From Hyaloscypha bicolor E (Eukaryota; Ascomycota; Leotiomycetes; Helotiales; Hyaloscyphaceae): a stretch of 64,000 nucleotides of DNA. This document shows positions 46,995-59,408 of the stretch, in pieces; position 1 is the first letter of the stretch, and each line of letters opens with the position of its first letter. A model generated the notes under the pieces. The model was given only the letters and a program-made list of their open reading frames with translations, did no database searches and was not told where the DNA came from. Position numbers and translations under genes: made by a program. The DNA lies in NCBI RefSeq assembly GCF_002865645.1, contig NW_020194555.1, positions 930,001-994,000 on the forward strand, written 5' to 3'.

Positions 46995-48622
46995 ATGATG
47001 ACCATCAACCCAACCGGAACGCCAGTCTGGGCAGAGATCTTGATCATTCCCATCGCGCTCATAGCCCTATCTATTGCTCGACACATAATACAGCAGTTGC
47101 TATTCCCCAACAAGGATGAACCGCCTCTGGTCTTCTCTTGGCTTCCTTTTATTGGGTCAACAATCGACTATGGTATCGATCCCTACAAATTCTACTTCAA
47201 GTATCAGAAAAAGGTAAGTACTGTCTTCTTCCTTACTTTTCATACAATTGGCATTAACGTATGTCAGTATGGTAACATATTCTCGTTTGTACTCGTCGGA
47301 AAGAAACATACGGTCTGCCTTGGACTAGAAGGGAATAATTTTGTGCTTAACAGCAGCGTGAGCGAGATCAGTGCAGCCGACATCTACCGAGGCCTTACCC
47401 TTCCGATCTTTGGCAAAGACGTCTGCTATGATTGCTCTCCGGCAAAGCTTATGGAGCAGAAAAAGGTACGGTGGCTGTTCAATGGCCAGGGAACAACATT
47501 TCTGACCAACTACAGCTTTTGAAATACAGCTTGACGGCAGATAAACTGGACTCCTTCGTCCCCGTATTTCTCGATGTAATGCAGAACTACGTTGAACACG
47601 CCGAAGATTTCCAAGGAAATGAGGGCGTTTTTGATGTTGTTGAGTGTATGGCCGTCACGACTATCTTCACTGCAGCCGCCTCGCTTCAAGGCAAAGAAGT
47701 AAGGGAAAAGCTCGACCAGGGACTTGCTGACCTCTACCACACCCTTGACCTAAGCTTCATCCCCATCAATTTCTACCTTCCTGGATTACCACTTCCAGTG
47801 AACCGAAGAAGGGACGAAGCACATAAAAAGATCGCTGCAATTTACACGAACATCATTAATCGCCGACGAGCGCTCGGGGGCGAAAGTGCCCGCGAAGCAG
47901 ACGACGACATGATATGGAGCCTAATGCGCTCAACCTACAAAGATGGCACACCTGTTCCAGACCACGAAATCGCAAACCTGATGATCGGCCTCCTCATGGC
48001 CGGACAGCACAACGCCTACTCCGTCGGCTCCTGGATCTTATTCCGGCTCGCGTCACGTCCTGATATCCAAAAAGCGCTATACCAGGAACAGAGGGAAGCT
48101 CTTGGCACCGACCTCATTATTTCAGCTAGAAGAGATCTTGTGAGCAAGCTTCCTCTGCACAAAATGGTTGTTCGCGAGACACTACGTCTTCACGATCCGA
48201 TTCACACTGTCATGCGAGCCGTCAAAGTACCATTAACATTCACTTCCACGTCTCGGTCGTATAAAATCCCCACTTCCCACGTCCTAATATCAGCCCCTGG
48301 TGTGACCGCCCAATCTGCAGAGTATTTTCCCGAGCCAGACAAGTGGGAGCCGCGAAGGTGGGAAGCGATGACTGATTTTCTGGAAAGGGGGGAGAAGCGA
48401 GGTGCTATGTCCGCTTTTCTGCCGTTTGGAGCGGGGAGACATCGCTGTGTGGGAGAGGAGTTTGCCTATTTGCAGTTGTGTACAATTATTGCTTATATGG
48501 TGAGGAATTTTGTGTTTAGGCCAATGGAGGGAGAGGGGGTTCCGAAGACGGATTATACGGCTATGCTTACGAGGCCAGTCTTGCCGGCTAGGTTGCAGTG
48601 GGAGAAAAGATCTAAGGAGTAA
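46995..48622 (+). CDS. cytochrome P450, divergent CYP51 (sterol 14-alpha-demethylase) paralogue
   Basis: Three exons, 46995-47213, 47268-47465 and 47516-48622; 507 residues, normal for CYP51. There is an N-terminal membrane anchor (ILIIPIALIALSIARHII). CYP51 hallmarks are present: FGKDVCYDCSPAKLMEQKK in the substrate-recognition B' region with the conserved Tyr, the K-helix ETLRLHDPIHTVMRAV, and the haem loop FLPFGAGRHRCVGEEFA. The I-helix reads AGQHNAYSVGSW instead of the usual AGQHTSS type, so the Thr used in oxygen activation is replaced. This suggests an altered reaction rather than the housekeeping demethylase. It is intact despite decayed neighbours on both sides. Confidence 0.85.
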
Positions 48623-48948
48623 GTTGTGAAGCAAGGGAGTTAATAGATAGTTTTCAGTTAGCGATTCATGGCGGCCTTACCCAGCCGGGGCGTTTTTCTC
48701 GAGTGATTGATTTGAATTGAAGGTTGCCAATCGATGTGAGTGGGTTTTTCTGGGGTGGACAGAAAGTCAGACGTGAATATGTCAAGTGGGGAGTATACTC
48801 TTATTCTGACGGCTGAAGCATTACCAAATATAGCATATCTGGATTTTGACACGTGGAGTGAGTCTTTGTCAGATTTTCCCCGTTAAGCCGAGAACTTCTT
48901 TCCTCACTGTTTCTCCAGCCTCATTAAAGAACTCGACGCCGTCACTAC
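48623..48948. other. short intergenic between convergent genes
   Basis: This is the shared 3' flank of the P450 and tannase-family genes. No gene seen. Confidence 0.5.
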
Positions 48949-50800
48949 CTAATACACCGGCATATCAAAAGCATCCAGTTCGTAGATCCAACTATCAATG
49001 GATCCTTGATCATACACACACTCCAAATTCAAGCCATTACCAGTGAAAAGTGGTCTCAATGGCCACCCACAAATTTGTTGATTCTGCCCCTTGTTTTGGC
49101 CCAGTAAAATCGTCCCATTTAACGTCACTGGCGGCACATCCTTCTCCACCCAATCAATCAGATTCGCAAGAGCCGTTTGCGGCCAAGGACCATTGCTCTC
49201 CGCAGCGTTCGGTGCACAATGCGAACCCCCAGGAACCAAGAACAAGCGGTAGAACTCTTGGGTCGCCGCCACGCTCTCGTTGTAGCTCACCCCGGGGTTC
49301 ATGATCTTGTTCACAGATTCCCAGTAGCGAACTGAGGAGGCCGTGGGAATGCTGAAGTCGGATTCGCCGTGAAAATGTATTACTTTGCCGCCAGCTTTCT
49401 TGAACGGTGTTAAATCCGGCTAATTCGTCATCAGGACGTCGTTGTACTTGTTCCAACCTTCGTCGATCCATTCGACCAGTGTGTCGTATGTCACGTTGTC
49501 AAGACTTGGGAGGTTGCTTCCTATCTGTAAATCCAACAGAACCTTGACGAAGGAGCCACCAAGGCTGGTGACTGAAAGCTCCCATTTACCGGAGGTTGGA
49601 TTCCACTGGGTCTGTGCATCTGTGAATGTTGAGCTGGGTGTGTATGTGAAGTATGCACGCCGTCCCTCAGAATCGTGTAGTCCCTCGAAGATCTCCTTGG
49701 CGAGGGCTACGCCTTGTGCCGTCACAGTTCCATTCTGCTCCGGGGTAGCTGATCCGGATCGTGTAGCAGCCCCTGGGGCACAATAGTAAGGGAGACCTAG
49801 AGTAGCTGCTATGTCATACTGTGCTGTGCAAAGATCGGTCCTGGAAACGACACCATCGACTCTCCCGTCCAGGGAGTCGCAAGCGAGAATTGTGGCGTTG
49901 ACGATTGCTTGGAGTTCACAGGGCGGTGGGAAGTAATTAAGGGTATGCTCGACGACGTTTGAATACAGATGCTGTACTTGCTGGAAAGCAAACCTGAATG
50001 CTGGAGCTCCGATTGAGGCGCCATCGAACTCATCCGCGAAGCGTTGGACTTGACTCCAACCCTCCCGGCCACCTTCTGAACATCCTTGATAGTAGGAATA
50101 CAATTTCGTTGACTCGGACATGTTGAAAAAGGTCTTGGTGAAGCTTTTGCCTAGTTCTCCCATCTCGTGAATGGCTTCGTATCCAAACATGTAGATATTG
50201 TGCCAATTGAGTGTGCCATTTGCCACAAGGAACGTGTTAATCGCCGCGCCTTGATTTACGCCAAAACCGCCATCTGTGATTCCAGTCACGGCCCCATAAA
50301 TCAGCCCCCCGGGAAGTGATTGCGTTCCAGAATTGATTGCATAACCTCCACCACCAGTTGATAGGTACCTATTTTGGAAGTTCCCAGGCGCAGGTAGCCA
50401 ATATGTCAGGACAACAGTGTCATTGAGTCCATCGTGGGAGTAAGAGAAGCTGACATTGCAGTAATCGAACACAGCATTTGGGTAGAAGTTTGCGTCCTTG
50501 ACTGCCGCACTATACACAGGGTTGGCAGAGACGAACGAATCAACCATTGAAATGCCCGGATAGATACCAGCTGGAGGTAAATGGGCTGTGACTGTGGCGT
50601 CAAGTTAGTAGAATATCTTGTTAAATGCCAGTGCTCCATGCACATCCAAAGATGTCAAAAGAGCTCGACTCTCTACCTATCTTTAAAATAAGTAATATGC
50701 ACATACCATAGTCTATTGTGCACACATCAGCCAGGGATGGAACGGCATGTACAACAGCTGCTGGTACAATTGCAAAGCACGTCCATATGGAGGACCGCAT
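48949..50800 (-). pseudogene. tannase/feruloyl esterase family gene broken by one TAG
   Basis: Exon 1 (50800-50707) encodes a secretion signal (RSSIWTCFAIVPAAVVHA). Exon 2 runs 50591-48949. Joined, they give 578 codons in one frame except TAG at 49422-49420 (codon 422). The family CS-D-HC layout is otherwise complete: Cys202-Ser203 (GCSEGGREGW), Asp443 (HFHGESDFSIP) and His489-Cys490 (GGSHCAP). TAG sits between MTN and PDLTPF, where relatives have Trp, so a single TGG-to-TAG change explains it. The truncated product would lack the catalytic Asp and His. Everything downstream stays open for 156 codons, so the break is recent, a polymorphism, a sequencing error or a readthrough site. Confidence 0.8.
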
Positions 50801-51780
50801 GTTGACGTGGAAGAAGAACGGAGAGAGAAAACGTCAAACAAGGGTCTGAGGCAACGAATAGGTCTACATTCCGAGGCCTAGTCCTCAATATATATTGACA
50901 TCCAGAGTGCTAATAGTGGTGGCGATTAATATTCAAGCTCGGGATTGCCGCGTACACGAGCCAGGTACCCCGCGTCCAGATGGCATGTGTGTTGTGGAGC
51001 AGCCGGAGTGAATCTTGATTTCGGTGAGACTATTTCTCCACAACGTATCTACGGCTGGCAAATGGCGCAGCATTGTGTCAGTGGAGATTTAGAGTGGCTG
51101 CGGATCACAGGGTAAAAGTTCGGTCCCGAGACTCTAGAGCCCCACAGCATCTTCCTTCCTCCCCACAGCCCCGCGAACAAGGATGCAATAAGGTGGTTCT
51201 TCCCTAGTGACGTTCGTTGTTTTAAAAACCAACAAGAGGGATGAAAAATTAGAAGTGGACCTTACGGAAATTTTGTGCCGAATTTCCTTCAGGTGTGAAC
51301 ACCACGTGTCGTACAGACATGCTTTGCAGAGTGTGTCCCCCTTTTGACTCGCTTACGAGGAGTTAGGGTGCAGCGTGTTTGTTCCGAACTCCTGCCCAGG
51401 TTCTGATGGTGCTATATGACGCGACGCAACGGACAATACTAAGTGCGTATAAAGTTAGCTCTTCGTCATTCATGGATATCAGACTGAAACGAGATACTTA
51501 TAAGGATGCTGAATTGTTTCTGGAATTCTTAGGGGTCTTTTGTTTCAATTATAATTATTGTGCCCTTAATATTCCCCTTAGCTAGAGAGAGAGGCTCCAT
51601 AAAATAACCTGAGTGCCTCGATTGCTTAACTTCTACTACTCGACCTCAAGTGGAATTCGCCATTTGGTATTGGTACGTTGCCGAATCATTGCATCTTATT
51701 AGGGGGAAGCAGAACGTTGGCTCAGCCTTATGTTGATTAAAGTTAGTTCGCAGCCTCTAAACTTAGTACTGGGCTCTAAC
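50801..51780. other. intergenic, no gene seen
   Basis: This is upstream of the tannase-family gene. The minus strand has AATATATATTG near 50886-50898, possibly its TATA box. The rest has no ORF of merit. Confidence 0.45.
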
Positions 51781-54185
51781 TGTTATGCCCCTGGCCCAGT
51801 TTAGAGAGAATTAGAGATTGGTTCCTGGATTGTAATAATACCTGAGAAAATAGGTTTGATTTCTAGAAGTATACGAGGTAAAATCCTAAACATGCTACGA
51901 GGCCTTTTAGTTATTAGTATTATATTATTGCCTGATTAAAGAAGATCTTATATAAGTAGTTATATTATTACCAGGGCTATAAACAGAAGATATACTAAGT
52001 ATTCTCGATATTAAAATACTAGAAAATAATCTATTTACTACTTTTCTTACTATAGTTAATACAGGTTACGAATTAGTCTAAATTATAGTTTCTTATAATA
52101 GAAAGTAAGCTAAGATTACGGTATAATATAATAATATAATATTTATATTTAATACTAAAAAGTTCGAGTTTACCTTATCTAATATACTAGTTATAAGTAT
52201 ATAAGTTAATATATCTCTTACTAGTTTTATTTTTATTAAGTACAAGTAATATATTATAACTACAGAATTAAATAGATTTAATTATAAGAATACCTCTATT
52301 AGTCTTATTATTATTAATATTAAAATCGTATTTAATAGCTAGTAAAATAATAGAATTTCTCTCGAATTTTAATAGGCTTATTCCTATATAAGTTTATATT
52401 TAATTCTAATAAAAAGATATTACTTGTTTTTAACTATAGTAGTAAGCTAGTTCAAATAGTAAATATAGCCTAGCTAGCCTTATATTAAGTAGTAAAATAA
52501 GAAAGAATTCTTTTTTAAAGAATTAAAAGAATTATTACTAATATAGTACTTTCTTAAACGAGGCTACTTAGATTTAGAAAAGAAAAAGGGATTTAAATAA
52601 AAGTTTTTTATAAAATTTCAAATATAGAATTAATAATTATAATAGAAAACTATATAATTTAATATTAAATATAAAATAGAAGATATAAAACTATATTCTA
52701 ATTCTCTAAAGAAATTAGAATAATATTATAAAGTTATTCTTCTTTATTTTAGGCCCAAGTAAATCTAATTTATTATTAATTAATACTAGTAAAGTTTTTG
52801 CCTTAATTCTATTTTATAAAGGCATATAAAAAATTCTTAATTTAAGAATAAATATAGTCTAAGCTAGAATTTAAGAGCCTAGAAGCTCTATTAGACTATA
52901 AGGGGCCTATAATTATAGGATATAATACTAAAATTTAGTTATTTGAAATTATGAAATTAGTATATTTATACTAAAGAGTTAATAACTGTATTTTAGTTAA
53001 AATAGCCTGTTATTATTAAAGATTTGAATATATTAAAACATAATTAATATTAGAATTAAGAAAATAATAAGATTTTAATTTTATAATAAATATATTTTAA
53101 AATAAAGTTTTTAAAAGCTTTATAATAATAATAATAATATTCTTATTATTAAAGAATTATTTATTATTAAGCTATAAAAGCAAGGCTTTATAATATTTTA
53201 CTTTAATTTAGATTATAAAAAGCAAGAAATTAAAAAGGTAATTATAAATAAAAAGAGTAATTTTATTAACTATTATAGATTTATATTATAAAAATAAATA
53301 TTTAGTTTTTTTAATATAATATAAAAAATTAAATTATTTTATAAAATAATAATAACTCGAGTACTTTTAATACTAAAGTTAATAATAATAATTTTTATAT
53401 TAGAAATATAATAATACCCGATATAAGTTCTCTTAATAACCTAGAAATAACTATTAACTTAATAATTTTAATAAGTAATATAATATTAATAATTTTCTTG
53501 AAATAGTTTTATATTTCTTTTTTATATCTTTTAAATAACTTATTATATAATTATATTATTATAAAGTATTATTAGAGAAATAGCTTAATTAAAAGAATTT
53601 TCTTTATATTAATTAGATTATAATAAATAAATATAATCTAGTTAATTTTATATTTAATACTTTTCTTATTAATAAGAAAAAGTAATAAGAAATAAAGGTA
53701 ATAATAAGAATAAAAATAAGGAATTATAATAAGAAATAAATATTATAGTATTAGTAGAAATAACTAAAAGAATTAATAAAAGTTTAAGACTAGCTAATTA
53801 ATAATAATTACTTTTTAATTTCAATATATTTATCTTTTAATTAGAATTCTAGAGTTATTTTAAGCTCGAGTATTAAAAACTAATTACTTTTACTAGTGTC
53901 TTTTATATTATAAAATATAAATATATAAATATTAGTTACTAACTTTAATCTTAGCTAATTATCTAAAGTTCCCTTATTAATACTAATTGAAATTATATTT
54001 TATTTATATTCTATATATTATTACTTATTTATAATAATAATCCGGAATAATTATAATAGAAGAGAAGTTTCTTTTAGTTAGTTAGCTTGACTTATTGCGA
54101 GTACTAGCTATATAAAGAAGATTAATAACTTTATTATCTAGCCAGTTAAGTAATATTCGTACCTTTTGAGTGGCTTTAGCTAGTA
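51781..54185. repeat. RIP-degraded AT-rich block
   Basis: From about 51850 the sequence is extremely A/T-rich with TTA/TAA saturation and no ORFs. The left edge begins TGTTATGCCCCTGGCCCAG, which resembles the start of a fungal LTR, but I see no matching right copy. An old LTR retrotransposon is possible; the class is not proven. Confidence 0.55.
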
Positions 54186-54201
54186 TATATTACTATGGCC
54201 C

Positions 54202-54590
54202 TTGTTTGATAAAGCAGCTTTATTGACTACTGCGAAGGCAAGCCGTAACTCTGTTAATATAACGCGTATCCGGTCCCAGAATGGCAGAGCCGTTAATACC
54301 GGGGCTCTTGCATTGCAAAGGAGTAAGCTATTGAGTAGCAATAATAATGAGAGTGGATTGAGTAATAATGATCCCGAGTCCGGCAGCGACGGTGACGGAT
54401 ATTCGAGCGAGGACGAGGTAGGCTATTCGGATACGAGGTTAAATGTCCCATAGAAGCCTCTAGACGAGCAGCGCTTGCTGGCATACAAGAAAGAGGACAA
54501 GTCTTGGAGCTGGATCTTCCAGAAGTTCCCAACCAGAACTCCAGCCGTAGTACGCACGCAGTGGAACATGATACGGCCCAAAGTGGCATA
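54202..54590 (+). pseudogene. Myb/SANT-domain gene fragment
   Basis: An acidic Ser/Gly-rich lead (ESGSDGDGYSSEDE) is followed by a Myb/SANT repeat: PLDEQRLLAYKKEDKSWSW, IFQKFPTRTPAVVRTQWNMI. The first Trp of the repeat is expected four residues before DEQR, and TAG stands there at 54451-54453. A 36-bp intron ending at that TAG could also be drawn, but it has no branch site. A second stop follows at 54588-54590, directly after RPKVA. No in-frame ATG is visible at the left. It lies between two transposon blocks and is probably a relic. Confidence 0.55.
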
Positions 54591-55362
54591 GATTTTCTGG
54601 CAGCACGTGGACTGGAAACAGTTCAACCACTCTTCGCTTCCTTTTCCCTTGGCATCTACTGGGAAGCTGAAAAGGAATCTTGTCCTTTTGTCGGCCAGTC
54701 CCAACGCGGAAGGCAGGTACATTCGAGGAAAGCGGCGTTCAAGACGAGGAGGATAGGAGGTTCAGATGCATGGGCGGAACACCACAAAAGAATGAACAGG
54801 TTGACATTAGATGGAGACATGAGTTTTGACAGGTTCGTAGACTGAATGCATTAACTGAACTACTGAGTATCGTATGGACAGATAAGTCCCTGGTTTCGCT
54901 GGATCGTACGGTTTTCCCCCAGGCCCTTTGTGCCAGGAAAAGAAAAAGACCCCCCTCCCTTCCACAAACGCCCTCATAATGCAGATGCCCGATCCTCGCC
55001 TCGCTATGCATTTGCCTGCTCCTCTTTTCCCAGAGAGCCAATTGCCCTGTTGAACGCCTTGATCATGCCATCGTATATGATACGGTGGTCGTGGTTCTTT
55101 GCGACTGTAGTTTCTGGCGTTGCGGCCGGAATAAGAGTAACAGCGGAAATTGGTCTTGGATTGAAGTGCAAAGAAAGGCTCTAAAAGACGCCTAGAATCA
55201 AGCCAGAATCTGATCAAATTCAAGGCCGAGAGGAGGGATAGAGTCGAGAATCCGACGGTAAGGGGGACTGTGGCCGCGTGTGAGGTCGAGGTTCTTTGAC
55301 ATCAGCCATGTGCGAGGGCGACGAAGTTGTCGGCGGATACTTTTTAGTTAAGCCTCCGGATA
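54591..55362. other. spacer between the SANT relic and the DNA transposon
   Basis: Composition is normal. Short open pieces occur in shifting frames, perhaps the decayed continuation of the SANT gene. No recognisable domain. Confidence 0.4.
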
Positions 55363-55509
55363 GGGCAGGATTTTAGGCAATAAAGAGTCAAAACACTCGA
55401 GCACTCGAGTACTTGAGTACTAGAATACCAAAACTATGAAATTCAAAGCTATAAATTGCATGCTACTTAAAATTGGGCTTGGAATTGCACTAAAATTATA
55501 CTTAGACTC
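55363..55509 (+). repeat. left 147-bp terminal inverted repeat
   Basis: It contains the palindromic CACTCGAGCACTCGAGTACT segment and ends at ATACTTAGACTC. It matches 59260-59406 on the other strand with about ten differences, mostly transitions. Confidence 0.85.
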
Positions 55510-58500
55510 GTACCTACTATTTATAGGGAGATCTTTACTTATTATAATAAGCCGCCCCCTCCCCCCAGGAGCTTTCCCTTAAAAAGCTGCCTTCTAGAAG
55601 AAGCTCTTTATGTTTTATATATAAAGAGCTCTTTATAAATAGCTTATTATAATATATAAAGAGCTCTCTATAAATAGTAAATATAAGTCTAAGCAGGCTT
55701 AGTAATATTTCACCCTGGAATATTCTATAGAACATTCCGGCCGGTATTAATAAGTATTAGATAATATTAGTAATAGAATATTCTAATTGTTTTAAAATAG
55801 TAGAGATAAGGCAAAAATAATAGAAATAGACAAATCCACTACTAGTTCCCCTATTATAGCTTTCTTTTTTACTTTTTATCTATTTATATAATTAATTTAC
55901 CTTAAGTATATTCTCAAAACATTTTCTTTAATTAAATTAAACTATTTCCTTATATTATCCGAAATAATAACGTTTTCTGCGAATTATTTAAAGAGGATTT
56001 CCCCGATTTGAAAGCATTCTTATTATATATTACCTAATGAAAATAAAGCTTTATTTTAATATTTATATTATTAATTAGACTCTTTTCTATTATTATATAA
56101 TATTACTATTATAAGAAATCTCAGAAAGTATATTCTAAGGTATTATTTACTTGTTTTTCTTAAGCCTATTAACTTTAAGAATTAGAAAAAAATTACTTAA
56201 TAAATTCAAGGGCTTTATTATTAAGCTCAAGTATTTAAAAATATAAAAAAGTTTAATTTATAAGTTCTTAAATAATAAATTAATTAAAGAGTTCTTATAA
56301 AAGCCTTAATTATACTTATTATTATATAAAACCTTTCTTATAATATAGTAAAATAGCTAGAGTTCTATATACTTTATTAGCTCTTAAATAAAGCTTATAA
56401 AGATATACTTTTTATCTCTTATTTTACTACTTTTATTAAGATTAAAGAATCCTAAATTTGGTATAAGAATATTATATAACGAGTTCTTTAATTAATAATC
56501 TCATATATTTATATTTTCTTGAATATTTAAATTTCTCTAAATTCCTTTTTTCTTTTAACTATTTATATCTATTTTACCTTATATAAGTTTAAGTATTAAA
56601 AGATTCTTTTTGCTTTTAAGCTAGTTTATAGCTACTTAAGAAAAAAGTAATTTTTAGTTCTTTTTCTAGTTCTAAAAAATTATAATATTATATAAAGGCT
56701 AAAAGATATTATAAGTAATAATACTAGAACTAATAGAACTCTTTATAAAATAATTTAAGTATATTAGAAACAAGAGCTTAATATTAAATAAAACATATAA
56801 TAAATACAAATTTGCTATATTAGTTATATTATTAATCTTATAATATAAGCTTTCTTATTCTTTAGATTAATTAAAATAGAAAAATTTGAATTATATAAAT
56901 AATAGAAATAAACTCAAGAGATTCGTAAAAAAAAAAAAGAGAATTAAGTTTAGGCTCTTAGATTTATTTAGTAAAATATATAATATTATAGCTTATATTT
57001 ATAAATTACTTACTTATATAGCTAAGTAAATAAAACTTATAAAAAGAATAATTTTAATAAATAATTATATGAGATAAAATAGCTAGTATAAAGTATTTAT
57101 TATTCTTATTAAAAAAATGAAATATATAAATAAATATTATTAGAATTATAAAAAAAACCTTATAGAGAATTTCTTATTTTATAAAGACTAGAAAAAGCTT
57201 TATATAACTAGGGACTTTCTTATTACTTTCATATAAGCTATTCTTTTTATAAAAAGAAATATTATTTCTATTAATTATATACTTTTTATAATAGATATTT
57301 TAATTAAATTCTTTTAAGAAATAATTATAAGTCTTTTATTTTCATTTTTTCTTCTTATATAAGCTTAGCTAAATATAATATAGGCTAAGTTTAAAAAGAA
57401 AAAAGATAATAAAAATAAAAAGATCCTTATATAGCTTAATATTATATATATTATATTTAATAAGTATTATATTAAAATTAATCTCTTTTTCTTTTATACT
57501 ATAGCCTTAATTCTTAATCCAGGCTTCTATATAAGATATATTAGAGCTAATTAGCCAAAGAAATATATAATTCTAGCTTTTATAAATATAAAGAAATTTT
57601 GGAAATATTATAGAAATTAAATTATTTCTTTATTATTAAGTAATATTATTTCTTTTTTATATAATAAAAAGCTATCTCAAAAGCTATTAGTACTTAATTT
57701 CTTTAATTGAATTACTTAATCTCTTTACTTAATTATATAACCTGTAAATAAAAACAAGTATAAGAATTATAATTTCCAGGAATTATATAATATTAATAAA
57801 TAAGGGGCCTTAGCTTAATAAAGCCAGGATATATAAAGGAAATACTAGCTAAGGCTCTTACTTACAGCTATTAATATTCTTTTAATTCCTTTAATAAATA
57901 ATAAGCCAGAAAGAGTTTTTTTTAGAGATATATTATATAATAACCTAGAATAAAAAGCAAATAAAAGCAAAGATAATAAAGATTAAAGAATACTTAAAGT
58001 ATTAGAAAAGAACTAGAATCTTGCAAATCTTTTTTAAAACTAGCTAGTTTAAAAGAAATATATACTCTTTAAGACCCTTATATAATTAGAGAACCTTCTA
58101 AATATTATTTAAATTTTCTAAATTTCCAAGCTATAATTCTTATTTAAAGGCTATCTTTCCGGCTTTAACTTTCTTTTCTTTATTACTATTACTATTATTT
58201 ATATAAGAACCTCTTGCTTTTCTCTACTTCTTATAATTATATTAATTATATAATAGTAATATATTAAATAATTTAGCCTCTAATAATAATTCTCTTATAT
58301 AGCTTCCTGCTTCTAATAATAGTTCTCTTACTTTACCTTTTACTTCTAATTCTGGTCTTACAAATTCAACTAATAATAAGCCTCTAATTCTTAATTCTAT
58401 TTATTATATAATAGCTAATATTTTTAAAAGCTTATTCTTTTTATTACTTTTAATATTAGTAGTATTTCTAATCTTAATATAAACTAGCCCTTTTCTTAAG

Positions 58501-59259
58501 GCTAATAAATAATAGGTATTATAAGCTAATAACTTACTTTTTTTATATAATATCTTATCTTTTACTATATAATAAAGCTAACTAGAATATAGTACTATAA
58601 TAATTAATAATAATAAGCCTTTGCTTTTTTAGCCAGAATATAATTATTAATTCAAATCGTATTATAATTAGTTAAGTCCTTATATAATAATAGTCCTATA
58701 TTAATATTCTTTTTATTTAATAAAAAGGAGTTAATATAATAGTTATTTCTTATACTATATATATTTATATGAGATTTAATAATATTATTTTCCTTAAATA
58801 TATCCGGATTATAGATATATAAAATAGTTATTATAGTAATTACAAGTAGCCAGATTATACTATAAGCTATTACTAGAAAGGAAATAATAATAGTAATAAT
58901 AGTAATAGAGAGATTAGTATAGGAAATTATAGAGAATATAGTAGATATAGTAGATATAATAGAAGTAATAGAAGTAGCCGTATAAAGCAAGGACAAATTA
59001 TATAATATAGTATAGTAAAAAAGACTTCTTATAGTAATAGAGTTATTTTTAATAGTATTATGACTTAATAAAGGCCTTTCTGAGGTTATATAATGGTTTT
59101 TAGCCTCTTAATAGTATAATTAATAGAAGTCTTTGCAAAATAATGAGAATCTACAGGATTAGCTTTACTTAGGAACGATTGGAACGTTCTATTACCGCTC
59201 GTTCCAGATCCCTGGAACGAATTAGCAGAAACCGATTAGTCCGGAATATCGCCAAGCCT

Positions 59260-59406
59260 GAGTCTAAGTATAATTTTACTGCAATTCCAAGCCTAATTTT
59301 AAGTAGTATGCGATTTGTAGCTTTGAATTTCATAGTTTTGGTATTCTAGTACTCAAGTACTCGAGTGCTCGAGTGTTTTGACTCTTTATCGTCTAAAATC
59401 CTGCCC
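59260..59406 (-). repeat. right 147-bp terminal inverted repeat
   Basis: Reverse complement of the left repeat. The differences (for example G/A and C/T) are mostly of the RIP transition type. Confidence 0.85.
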
Positions 59407-59408
59407 TA

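Larger units (their letters stand above)
55363..59406. mobile_element. 4.04 kb Tc1/mariner-like DNA transposon, RIP-degraded
   Basis: The ends are near-identical inverted repeats beginning GGGCAGGATTTTAG, flanked on both sides by TA (55361-55362 and 59407-59408), the target duplication of the Tc1/mariner superfamily. The interior is A/T-rich, and no transposase reading survives. The only long frame (58996-58652, minus) is Ile/Tyr/Asn/Ser-rich and looks like an artefact of composition. The length would fit an autonomous element plus extra sequence or a nested insertion. Confidence 0.75.

Noticed and set aside
49380..49450. Intron that would remove the TAG in the tannase-family gene
   Set aside because: No GT...AG pair skips only the stop while keeping the conserved DVLMTN and PDLTPF segments and the frame.
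58652..58996. 114-residue minus-strand ORF with membrane-like composition
   Set aside because: Ile/Tyr/Ser/Asn richness reflects AT-rich RIP sequence inside the transposon, and no homologous motif is seen.
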